From positions 1-7,202 of the forward strand of contig JAESUF010000022.1 of assembly GCA_016763215.1 (NCBI GenBank): a stretch of 7,202 bases of DNA, read 5' to 3'. The notes under the pieces were generated by a model. The model saw only the letters and a list, made by a program, of their open reading frames with translations, was not told where the DNA came from and did not search any database. Position numbers and translations under genes: made by a program. How positions within the stretch are numbered: position 1 is the stretch's first letter; each line of letters begins with the position of its first letter. This DNA is from Flavobacteriaceae bacterium (GTDB lineage: Bacteria; Bacteroidota; Bacteroidia; Flavobacteriales; Flavobacteriaceae). This document shows positions 1-5,725 of this stretch, piece after piece.

Positions 1-36
1 ATCCTTCGAACTACCTACTCCTTTTTTATGTGCCAT
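1..36 (-). CDS. rpmA: 50S ribosomal protein L27 (bL27), N-terminal fragment
   Basis: Only the first 12 codons lie in the window; the gene runs off the left edge. They read MAHKKGVGSSKD from an ATG at 36-34, which is the characteristic bL27 N-terminus. In known ribosomes this basic tail reaches toward the peptidyl-transferase centre. The protein starts directly at MAHKKG, so it lacks the cleavable N-terminal extension found in Firmicutes L27. It lies 30 bases downstream of the rplU stop on the same strand, which is the conserved rplU-rpmA order, and is probably co-transcribed from the rplU promoter. No Shine-Dalgarno sequence precedes the start, only an A/T-rich stretch. The fragment is short, but its sequence and its position after L21 make the call strong. 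Confidence 0.9.
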   Translation of the reverse strand, partial: MAHKKGVGSSKD

Positions 37-66
37 GGTCTTATGGTTTTAAAATTGAAATTCTTA

Positions 67-612
67 TTAACTTAATGCTGCTATTAGTTCAGCTTTCTTT
101 AAAGAAGTATATCCAGAGACACCTTTATCTTTAGCCAATGCTTTTAATTGAGCAACAGTCATAGAACTTAAATCGTTAGATACTGTTTCTTTTACCTCAG
201 CTTTTGGAGCTTCAACAGCTTTAGCTGCTTTAGGAGCTTCTACCGTTTTTACTTCCTTCTTTGGAGCAGCGGCTTTTTTAGCTGTAGCTTTCTTAACACC
301 AGAAGCAGCGATACTTTCAATTTGAATTTCGCTTAAATACTGACGGTGTCCGTTTTTCTTTTGGTAACCTTTTCTTCTTTTCTTTTTGAAGACGATTACT
401 TTATCACCTTTAAGGTGACTTAAAATTTTGGCCGTTACTGCGGCTCCTTCTATAGCTGGGGCGCCAATAGTTACATTTCCACCATCTTCTACAAGCATTA
501 CTTTATCGAAAGTTACTTTAGAACCTTCTGCTTCTTGTAAACGGTGTACGTATACCTTTTGATCTTTTGCTACTTTAAACTGCTGCCCTGCTATCTCTAC
601 AATTGCGTACAT
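67..612 (-). CDS. rplU: 50S ribosomal protein L21 (bL21) with Ala/Lys-rich linker and C-terminal SAP/Rho-N-like domain
   Basis: Residues 1-103 are a complete bL21, a 23S rRNA-binding protein of the large subunit. It starts [14 protein letters not shown] and carries the basic signature [16 protein letters not shown] at 76-91. Typical bacterial L21 ends near here, but this protein is 181 aa long. Residues 106-147 are a low-complexity Ala/Lys/Pro/Glu linker with two VEAPKA units. Residues 148-181 ([18 protein letters not shown], then [11 protein letters not shown]) resemble the small helix-turn-helix of SAP, HeH or Rho N-terminal domains, which often bind nucleic acid. The ATG at 612-610 begins the conserved L21 start, so the start is secure. 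It is first in an operon with rpmA and has a good promoter at 676-705 and a leader hairpin at 650-670. The tail looks like a genuine in-frame extension, since the frame is open and well ordered to the stop. Its function is unknown. Confidence 0.95.
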   Translation of the reverse strand: MYAIVEIAGQQFKVAKDQKVYVHRLQEAEGSKVTFDKVMLVEDGGNVTIGAPAIEGAAVTAKILSHLKGDKVIVFKKKRRKGYQKKNGHRQYLSEIQIESIAASGVKKATAKKAAAPKKEVKTVEAPKAAKAVEAPKAEVKETVSNDLSSMTVAQLKALAKDKGVSGYTSLKKAELIAALS

Positions 613-649
613 ACTGTTATGTTTTTTGTTAGCTTTTTAATTAAAACCT

Positions 650-670
650 GCATTTGATCGCTCAAAATGC
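650..670 (-). promoter_or_regulatory. Hairpin at the 5' end of the predicted rplU leader
   Basis: Read on the minus strand, GCATTT and AAATGC form a 6-bp stem, followed by one bulged U, two more pairs (GA/UC) and a GCGA loop of the GNRA type. It begins within a few bases of the transcription start implied by the promoter at 676-683 and lies about 38 bases upstream of the rplU start codon. L21 operons in other bacteria are known or predicted to have autoregulatory leaders. Whether this hairpin binds L21 or simply protects the 5' end is inference. There is no T-run after it, so it is not an attenuator by itself. Confidence 0.45.
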
Positions 671-675
671 GGGTG

Positions 676-705
676 CAAATATACTCTTTTTTTAAAATGC
701 GGCAA
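676..705 (-). promoter_or_regulatory. Bacteroidota-type promoter for rplU-rpmA
   Basis: On the minus strand the -7 box TATATTTG (683-676) matches the consensus TAnnTTTG exactly. A -33 TTG (705-703) lies 19 bases upstream, the expected spacing for the primary sigma factor of Bacteroidota. The implied transcript starts around 668-671, giving a leader of nearly 60 bases before the rplU ATG. This is the best-formed promoter in the window. Confidence 0.8.
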
Positions 706-713
706 TAGCTATT
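704..713. repeat. 10-bp perfect palindrome overlapping the rplU -33 element
   Basis: AATAGCTATT is a perfect palindrome that overlaps the -33 TTG of the rplU promoter by two bases. It could be an operator, but a palindrome of this length in AT-rich DNA can easily arise by chance. Confidence 0.25.
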
Positions 714-737
714 CTTCAAAAAAACAAGGAATTGTCT

Positions 738-754
738 CAAAAGAAAAACTTTTG
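738..754. repeat. Short inverted repeat in the divergent rplU/M16 intergenic region
   Basis: CAAAAG and CTTTTG are perfect 6-bp inverted arms separated by five A residues. Each arm presents a TTTTG on one strand, which resembles a -33 element, but no -7 box sits at the right distance from either. The rest of 613-880 outside the promoter, hairpin and repeats shows no gene. Confidence 0.3.
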
Positions 755-782
755 TTTCATCAATTTTGTGATAGATACTTCT

Positions 783-790
783 TATTTTTG
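783..790 (+). promoter_or_regulatory. Candidate -7 box for the M16 peptidase operon
   Basis: TATTTTTG matches TAnnTTTG exactly and lies 90 bases upstream of the ATG at 881. The closest -33-like motif, TTTTG at 764-768, is only 14 bases away rather than the usual 19-20, so the promoter is incomplete by consensus. No better match was found between 690 and 880 on this strand. Confidence 0.35.
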
Positions 791-880
791 GTAACCAGAT
801 TTTTTTCGCTGCTCTTTTGCTTGTAACAAAGCATGAATATCAACGTCAAACTATGGATTTCATAAACTAAAATATAATCA

Positions 881-2194
881 ATGAAAAGAAGTATTTTAAC
901 ACTGGCCTCAGTGTTTTTAGTCGCATTTTCTTCCAACGCTCAGAAAGTTGAATTTGAAGAATATGATCTAAGTAACGGCATGCATGTTATTTTGCATCAA
1001 GATAATTCTGCTCCAGTAGTTACTACATCTGTAATGTACCATGTAGGAGCAAAAGACGAACAACCGAATAGAACTGGAATGGCTCACTTTTTTGAGCACC
1101 TACTCTTTGAAGGAACCAAAAACATTAAAAAAGGAGAATGGTTTAAAATAGTCTCTTCTAATGGTGGTAGAAACAATGCAAATACCACTGATGATAGAAC
1201 CTATTATTATGAAACTTTTCCTTCCAATAAATTAGAACTTGGATTGTGGTTAGAATCTGAAAGGCTATTACATCCTATCATCGGACAAGAAGGTGTAGAT
1301 ACTCAGAATGAAGTTGTAAAAGAAGAAAAAAGATTGCGGGTAGACAATCAAGCGTATTCTCGTTTTTTAGAGTATGTGAAAATAAACATATTTAAAAAAC
1401 ACCCTTATAAAGGAACAACTATCGGTAAAATGGAACATTTAGATGCTGCTACTTTAGAAGAGTTCTTAGCTTTTAATAAAAAGTTTTATGTTCCTAATAA
1501 TGCTACATTAGTCGTTGCTGGGGATATTGACATTAAGTCAACTAAGAAATTAATTGAAGCTTATTTCGGACCTATTCCTAGAGGAAAAGATATTGAACGA
1601 AGCTTCCCCAAAGAAGATCCGATTACTAAAACAATTAAAGCGACAGCTTACGATCCAAACATTCAGATCCCAGCAATTATGGCTGCATATAGAACTCCTT
1701 CTATGAAGACAAGAGATTCTAGAGTTTTAGATATGATTTCTACATACTTAAGTGGTGGCCGAAGTTCTGTTTTATACAAGAAGTTAGTTGATACAAAAAA
1801 AATGGCGTTACAAGCTGGAGCAATTAACTTAAGTCAAGAAGATTATGGTACCTATATATTATTTGGGTTGCCTCAAGGAAAAACTAAATTGAATGATATC
1901 ATCAAAGAGATTGACGAAGAACTTGTAAAAATTCAAACGGATTTAATTTCTGAAAAAGCATACCAAAAATTACAAAACCAGTTTGAAAACAGATATGTGA
2001 GTTCAAATTCTAGTGTAGACGGAATTGCAAATTCATTAGCTAGATATAATGTTCTGTTCGGTGATACAAATCTAATTAATACAGAGATCGATATTTACAG
2101 ATCAATTACAAGAGAAGAAATTAGAGCAGTAGTTAAGAAGTATTTAAATCCAAATCAGAGGTTAATCTTAGACTATTTACCTGAGAAGAAATAA
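881..2194 (+). CDS. Exported M16 (insulinase/pitrilysin-like) zinc peptidase, catalytic subunit
   Basis: This is a 437-aa zinc metallopeptidase of family M16B, predicted to act in the periplasm. Residues 1-20 form a signal peptide (MKRS, hydrophobic core, SSNA before Q21). The inverted zinc motif HFFEH is at 69-73, with E72 the expected catalytic base. E149 in VVKEEKR sits 76 residues after H73, where the third zinc ligand is found in M16. The second M16 half follows, with SGGRSSVLYKKL at 291-302. At the positions where catalytic M16 partners carry Arg and Tyr there are V297 and L310, so this protein probably needs the next gene's product to complete its active site. The length is normal for a single M16B chain. 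The next gene begins 18 bases downstream on the same strand, so the two form an operon. Substrate unknown. The start is supported by the signal peptide; there is no Shine-Dalgarno sequence. Confidence 0.93.
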   Translation: MKRSILTLASVFLVAFSSNAQKVEFEEYDLSNGMHVILHQDNSAPVVTTSVMYHVGAKDEQPNRTGMAHFFEHLLFEGTKNIKKGEWFKIVSSNGGRNNANTTDDRTYYYETFPSNKLELGLWLESERLLHPIIGQEGVDTQNEVVKEEKRLRVDNQAYSRFLEYVKINIFKKHPYKGTTIGKMEHLDAATLEEFLAFNKKFYVPNNATLVVAGDIDIKSTKKLIEAYFGPIPRGKDIERSFPKEDPITKTIKATAYDPNIQIPAIMAAYRTPSMKTRDSRVLDMISTYLSGGRSSVLYKKLVDTKKMALQAGAINLSQEDYGTYILFGLPQGKTKLNDIIKEIDEELVKIQTDLISEKAYQKLQNQFENRYVSSNSSVDGIANSLARYNVLFGDTNLINTEIDIYRSITREEIRAVVKKYLNPNQRLILDYLPEKK

Positions 2195-2212
2195 CATCAA
2201 AAGACATTAATT

Positions 2213-4261
2213 ATGAAAACAAAAATTTTATCGCTCGTAGCCTTTTTAGCAATGTCTTTTGCTGTAAGTGCTCAAATAGACAGAAGTAAAATGCCCAAAC
2301 CTGGTCCAGCTCCAAAAGTAAAGTTAGGGAAGGCAGAAAAATTTAAATTAAAGAACGGATTAACAGTAATTATGGTAGAAAACCATAAACTACCGAGAGC
2401 TTCCGTTCGTTTAACTATCGACAACAGTCCTACTTTTGAAGGAGACAAAGCTGGGCTTTCTGGCATGATGGGTAGCTTATTAGGAAGAGGGACTACAAAC
2501 ATATCTAAAGACGACTTTAATGAACGAGTAGAATACTTAGGTGCTAGTGTAGGATATTCAAGTGGAGGTGCTTCCGGTGCTTCATTAAAAAAATATTTCT
2601 CTGAAATTTTAGGCTTGATGGCAGACGGGGTAAAAAACGCTGTGTTCTCTCAGGAAGAATTCGACAAAGAAGTAAAAGTAACTCTAGACAATATAAAATC
2701 TGGAGAAAAAAATGTAACCGCTGCTGCTCGTAGAGTTGAAGATGTTTTAACCTATGGTAAGAATCACCCTTTTGGAGAGTTCACTAGCAAGGAATCTATT
2801 GGAAACATTACGTTAGAAGATGTGAAGAATAGATATGCTACGTACTACAAACCAAACAATGCATACCTTATCATTATTGGAGACATCAACCCTAGGAAAA
2901 CGAAAAAGTTAGTAAAAAAATTATTTAGCGATTGGAAAGCTGGAGATATCCCAACCTATACAATGCCACAAGTTAAAAATGTAGCTACTACTGAAATTAA
3001 CTTTATAAACATGTCAAATGCTGTGCAATCTGAGATTGCAGTGATCAATACAATAGATCTAACCTTAGGTGATGATGATTATTATGCTGCGTTATTAGCC
3101 AACCAAATTTTAGGTGGCGGTGGAACTGCAAGATTGTTTCAAAACTTACGTGAAGACAAAGCGTATACTTATGGAGCGTACTCTAGCGTAGGACAAAGTA
3201 GGTATGTTGGTACATTTAGAGCAACAGCTAGTGTGCGTAATATGGTTACTGACAGCGCTGTGGTTGAACTACAAAAAGAGATCAACAAAATTCGTTACCA
3301 AAAAGTAACAGCGCAAGATTTAAAAGATGCGAAAGAATTGTATGTTGGAAGCTTTGTAATGGATGTACAAAAACCAACTACTGCAGCTAGATATGCCCTA
3401 AATATAGAATTGTACAATTTACCTAATAATTACTACGAAACGTATTTAGAAAAAATAAACGCTGTTACTCTAGATGACGTTCAGGATGCAGCCATTAAGT
3501 ATTTTAGAGGTGATAAAGCTAGAATAATAGTGACTGGTAAAGGAATTGATGTCTTGAAAAATTTAGAAAAGGATTCCAACTACAAAATTAACTATTTTGA
3601 CAAGTATGGAAATCCAACTGAAAAACCAGAAATGAGCTTACCTATTCCTACGGGCTTAACTGCCGCTAAGGTAATTGACAAGTATATTGACGCAATTGGA
3701 GGTGCTGATAAAGTTGCAAATATAAAGTCTATTATGTACACTTATAATGCCACTATTCAAGGAACTCCTTTGGTTTTAACAAGAAAAGTAGCTGTCCCTA
3801 ATAAAGAATCAAATACAATTACCGCTCAAGGTCAAGTATTTCAAAAACAAGTATTCAACGGAGAAAAAGGGTACTCTGAATCTAGAGGTCAAAAAGTAGG
3901 ATTGGCTGGAAAAGAGCTCGAAGATGCAAAAGCAAAAGCATTGCCTTTTGAAGACCTGTCCTATAAAACTGGGAAATTAGACAGAATAGAATCTATCGAC
4001 GGAAACAATGCATATGTAATTATTGTTAATGATGTTGAAGTTTTCTACGATGTTAAATCCGGATTGAAAATTAAATTAGTACGAACTACTAAAGGTCCAC
4101 AAGGAGAAGTAAAGATTCCATCTAATTACGGCGACTACAAAGCAGTAAACGGGGTTTTAATTGCCCACAAATTCGAACAAGGAATGGGACAGTTTACGTT
4201 AAACTTTGAGTTAAAAGAAATTAAAGTTAATGAAGGTATAACCGATAAAGATTTCGAATAA
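2213..4261 (+). CDS. Exported M16-family partner subunit lacking HxxEH, with C-terminal LolA-like domain
   Basis: This is a 682-aa exported protein with a signal peptide at 1-20 (FAVSA before Q21). Residues about 43-450 are an M16 chain: LKNGLTVIMVEN near 46-57, and a second half containing GGGGTARLFQNLREDKAYTYG at 301-321. At the place of the zinc motif (AGLSGMMGSLLGRGT, 80-94) the HxxEH residues are replaced by GMMGS (84-88), so it should not bind catalytic zinc. It does keep the Arg/Tyr pair (R307, Y320) that the upstream subunit lacks, as in two-gene M16B heterodimers. Residues about 480-682 are an added domain beginning AAKVIDKYIDAIGG, with FNGEKGY (548-554), YDVKSGLK (612-619) and NYGDYKAVNGV (638-648). 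This pattern resembles LolA/LolB-like beta proteins annotated as outer-membrane lipoprotein sorting in Bacteroidota. The domain call is from pattern memory. A chaperone-like or substrate-binding role is inference. Confidence 0.9.
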   Translation: MKTKILSLVAFLAMSFAVSAQIDRSKMPKPGPAPKVKLGKAEKFKLKNGLTVIMVENHKLPRASVRLTIDNSPTFEGDKAGLSGMMGSLLGRGTTNISKDDFNERVEYLGASVGYSSGGASGASLKKYFSEILGLMADGVKNAVFSQEEFDKEVKVTLDNIKSGEKNVTAAARRVEDVLTYGKNHPFGEFTSKESIGNITLEDVKNRYATYYKPNNAYLIIIGDINPRKTKKLVKKLFSDWKAGDIPTYTMPQVKNVATTEINFINMSNAVQSEIAVINTIDLTLGDDDYYAALLANQILGGGGTARLFQNLREDKAYTYGAYSSVGQSRYVGTFRATASVRNMVTDSAVVELQKEINKIRYQKVTAQDLKDAKELYVGSFVMDVQKPTTAARYALNIELYNLPNNYYETYLEKINAVTLDDVQDAAIKYFRGDKARIIVTGKGIDVLKNLEKDSNYKINYFDKYGNPTEKPEMSLPIPTGLTAAKVIDKYIDAIGGADKVANIKSIMYTYNATIQGTPLVLTRKVAVPNKESNTITAQGQVFQKQVFNGEKGYSESRGQKVGLAGKELEDAKAKALPFEDLSYKTGKLDRIESIDGNNAYVIIVNDVEVFYDVKSGLKIKLVRTTKGPQGEVKIPSNYGDYKAVNGVLIAHKFEQGMGQFTLNFELKEIKVNEGITDKDFE

Positions 4262-4281
4262 CAACCTTTAAAATAACATTC

Positions 4282-4312
4282 AAAAAACCGTAGTGAAAAC
4301 TGCGGTTTTTTT
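4282..4312. terminator. Bidirectional intrinsic terminator between the M16 operon and the EamA gene
   Basis: A 12-bp stem (4282-4293 with 4300-4311: A6, then CCGTAG against CTGCGG, then T6, with one T-G wobble) closes a 6-base TGAAAA loop. The plus strand ends in seven T residues (4306-4312), and the minus strand has a matching T-run. It starts 20 bases after the stop at 4261 and runs into the stop codon of the convergent EamA gene (4313-4311), so one hairpin can end both transcripts. Confidence 0.9.
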
Positions 4313-5183
4313 ATTTCGCTTTATTCACTAAATATACCCCAAACAAGATAATAACTCCACCAAGTAGTTGCAAGAAACTTAATTGTTCATTATCAATTAC
4401 TCCCCACATTACTGCAATAATAGGAATCAAATAAGTTACTGAAGCTGAAAAAACTGGCGTAGAGATCTGAATCAATCTATTAAACATCACTTTTGCTATT
4501 CCCGTTCCAATTACTGAAAGCAAGGTTATATACCCTAAGGCCGAAATAGATTCATCATTCAATTCAAAATCTACATGGAAATCAGTAAAATATAATACTA
4601 TTAATGCGGGAATAATCAGTAATAAAAAATTTCCCGTTGTGATAGCCAGGGCACTTACATCATTCAAATGCTTCTTAATGATATTTACATTAAAAGCATA
4701 TCCAACTGATGATATAACCACCAAAAGTGCATACCAATAATTTTGATCTGGATTAGCATGTGCTCCATTTAAAATAAGAACCAAAGTTCCAATCAATCCA
4801 ATTAAGATTCCGATCAATTGCTTCTTTTTAAAAGCAAACCCAAAGACCAAAGCTCCAATAATAAAAGTATTAAATGGTGTTAACGAATTTAATATTGCAG
4901 AAATAGAGCTATCAATTTTCGTAATTGCAAAAGCAAATAAAAATGCAGGGAAAAAGGTTCCTAATATTGCTGTACTTGCAATATGTTTCCAGTCCTTTTT
5001 TTCAATCTTTTTTAAACTCTTAAAACCGATTAATAGTAAAAACACCGCTGTAATTAATATTCGAATTGCACCTAGCTGGATTGGTGTTAATCCGATTAAA
5101 GATTTTTTAATAAGAATAAAAGAACTTCCCCAAATTACAGAGAGAATAATCAGGTAAAACCATTTTTTTTGTTGGTTGCTCAT
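4311..5183 (-). CDS. EamA/DMT-superfamily inner-membrane transporter
   Basis: This 290-aa protein is almost entirely hydrophobic segments, consistent with the ten-helix, two-repeat plan of EamA (drug/metabolite) transporters. EamA repeat 1 spans about 8-138, with SVIWGSSFILIKK at 15-27 and SSISAILNSLTPFNTF at 92-107. Repeat 2 spans about 149-287, with the matching STPVFSASVTYLIPIIAVMWG at 241-261. Both TP-containing segments are typical of the family, and the length is normal. Members export amino acids, metabolites or drugs; the substrate cannot be told from sequence. The gene stands alone, convergent to the M16 pair and divergent from the HMA lipoprotein. The ATG at 5183-5181 is followed by a short lysine-containing N-terminus (SNQQKK), then TM1. 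A perfect inverted repeat sits four to 24 bases upstream of the start. Confidence 0.92.
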   Translation of the reverse strand: MSNQQKKWFYLIILSVIWGSSFILIKKSLIGLTPIQLGAIRILITAVFLLLIGFKSLKKIEKKDWKHIASTAILGTFFPAFLFAFAITKIDSSISAILNSLTPFNTFIIGALVFGFAFKKKQLIGILIGLIGTLVLILNGAHANPDQNYWYALLVVISSVGYAFNVNIIKKHLNDVSALAITTGNFLLLIIPALIVLYFTDFHVDFELNDESISALGYITLLSVIGTGIAKVMFNRLIQISTPVFSASVTYLIPIIAVMWGVIDNEQLSFLQLLGGVIILFGVYLVNKAK

Positions 5184-5186
5184 GGC

Positions 5187-5207
5187 TATCGATTGTTAAA
5201 ATCGATA
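5187..5207. repeat. Perfect 8-bp inverted repeat immediately upstream of the EamA transporter start
   Basis: TATCGATT and AATCGATA are perfect inverted arms around a 5-base GTTAA spacer. On the minus strand the right-hand end of the hairpin is only three bases from the ATG at 5183. It could be an operator dyad or an RNA hairpin that limits access to the translation start. A weak -7-like sequence (GACTTTTG, 5215-5208) abuts it, which would place the transcription start inside the repeat. Confidence 0.5.
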
Positions 5208-5248
5208 CAAAAGTCTAACAAATATTCCTATATAAATCATATATTACA

Positions 5249-5256
5249 TAAATTTG
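5249..5256 (+). promoter_or_regulatory. -7 promoter box for the HMA lipoprotein gene
   Basis: TAAATTTG, followed by C, is an exact match to the Bacteroidota -7 consensus TAnnTTTG and lies 28 bases upstream of the ATG at 5285. That gives a leader of about 20 bases. No convincing -33 TTG is present 19-22 bases upstream (sequence there is ATTCC), so the promoter may be weak or activator-dependent. Confidence 0.6.
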
Positions 5257-5284
5257 CACAATAAAACTATCACAAAAAGTAATC

Positions 5285-5635
5285 ATGAGAACTCGTCATA
5301 TTTTAATCATTGTAGCTATCTTTTCATTTTCGTTTGTTTCTTGTATAAAAGAAGCTGAGAAGGTTCCTATTAAAAAAGAAATCGCTGTAGCCAAGCTAGA
5401 AACTGTTTCTTTAACTATTTCTGGAATGACTTGCCAAATTGGTTGCGCAAAAACCATCCAATCTAAACTTTCTAAAAAAGAAGGAGTCGCTTCTGCAACT
5501 GTTGTTTTTACTGATAGTTTAGCAACCGTTCAATTTGACGCTAATAAAACTTCGCCTAAAGATTTAATCGAATTTATTGATGGAATTGCTGGTGGCGATT
5601 TGTACAAAGCTTCTGAAGTAGCAGCAAAAGAATAA
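5285..5635 (+). CDS. Small lipoprotein with heavy-metal-associated (HMA) domain, CxxxC variant
   Basis: This is a 116-aa predicted lipoprotein with an HMA/MerP-like ferredoxin fold. Residues 1-19 form a signal peptide (RTRH, then a hydrophobic run) and FVSC at 17-20 is an acceptable lipobox, so C20 is the likely lipidated residue and anchors the protein in the envelope. After a short charged tether, residues about 40-108 follow the HMA plan: VSLTISGMTC, a helix with AKTIQSKLSKKEGV, a strand with TVQFDANKTS, and a second helix DLIEFIDG. The metal loop reads GMTCQIGC (C50, C54), so the cysteines are three residues apart instead of the usual two (CxxC). Family members bind Cu(I), Zn or Hg, and copper is the likeliest ligand for GMTC proteins. 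The gene is bounded by its own promoter box and a strong terminator. The heme A synthase gene follows 90 bases downstream; a shared link to cytochrome oxidase is inference. Confidence 0.88.
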   Translation: MRTRHILIIVAIFSFSFVSCIKEAEKVPIKKEIAVAKLETVSLTISGMTCQIGCAKTIQSKLSKKEGVASATVVFTDSLATVQFDANKTSPKDLIEFIDGIAGGDLYKASEVAAKE

Positions 5636-5656
5636 GATCTAAAGATATTTCATACG

Positions 5657-5688
5657 AAAAAGGCTCCTATAATCAGGGGCCTTTTTTT
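5657..5688 (+). terminator. Intrinsic terminator after the HMA lipoprotein gene
   Basis: A 12-bp stem (5657-5668 AAAAAGGCTCCT with 5675-5686 AGGGGCCTTTTT, one T-G wobble) has an ATAATC loop and ends in seven T residues at 5682-5688. It begins 21 bases after the stop codon. It separates the HMA gene from the heme A synthase gene, whose own -7 box begins only 12 bases after the T-run. Confidence 0.92.
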
Positions 5689-5700
5689 GTGTTTTTGAGC

Positions 5701-5708
5701 TATCTTTG
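5701..5708 (+). promoter_or_regulatory. -7 promoter box for heme A synthase gene
   Basis: TATCTTTG, followed by C, matches TAnnTTTG exactly, 17 bases upstream of the ATG at 5726, which implies a leader of only about 10-15 bases. No TTG lies at the usual 19-20 base spacing, because that position falls inside the preceding terminator stem. The TTTTTG motifs at 5685-5689 and 5692-5697 are too close. Confidence 0.6.
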
Positions 5709-5725
5709 CACAAACAATCATTCAG

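Noticed and set aside
106..297. Possible frameshift or fusion artefact in L21, because of the low-complexity tail
   Set aside because: The frame continues without interruption into an ordered C-terminal domain, and the rpmA start follows at normal spacing, so it looks like a real extension.
2272..2502. Minus-strand open frame of 76 codons inside the second M16 gene
   Set aside because: It lies wholly within a strongly supported coding region, has no promoter or recognisable protein, and is what antisense frames of AT-rich genes often produce.
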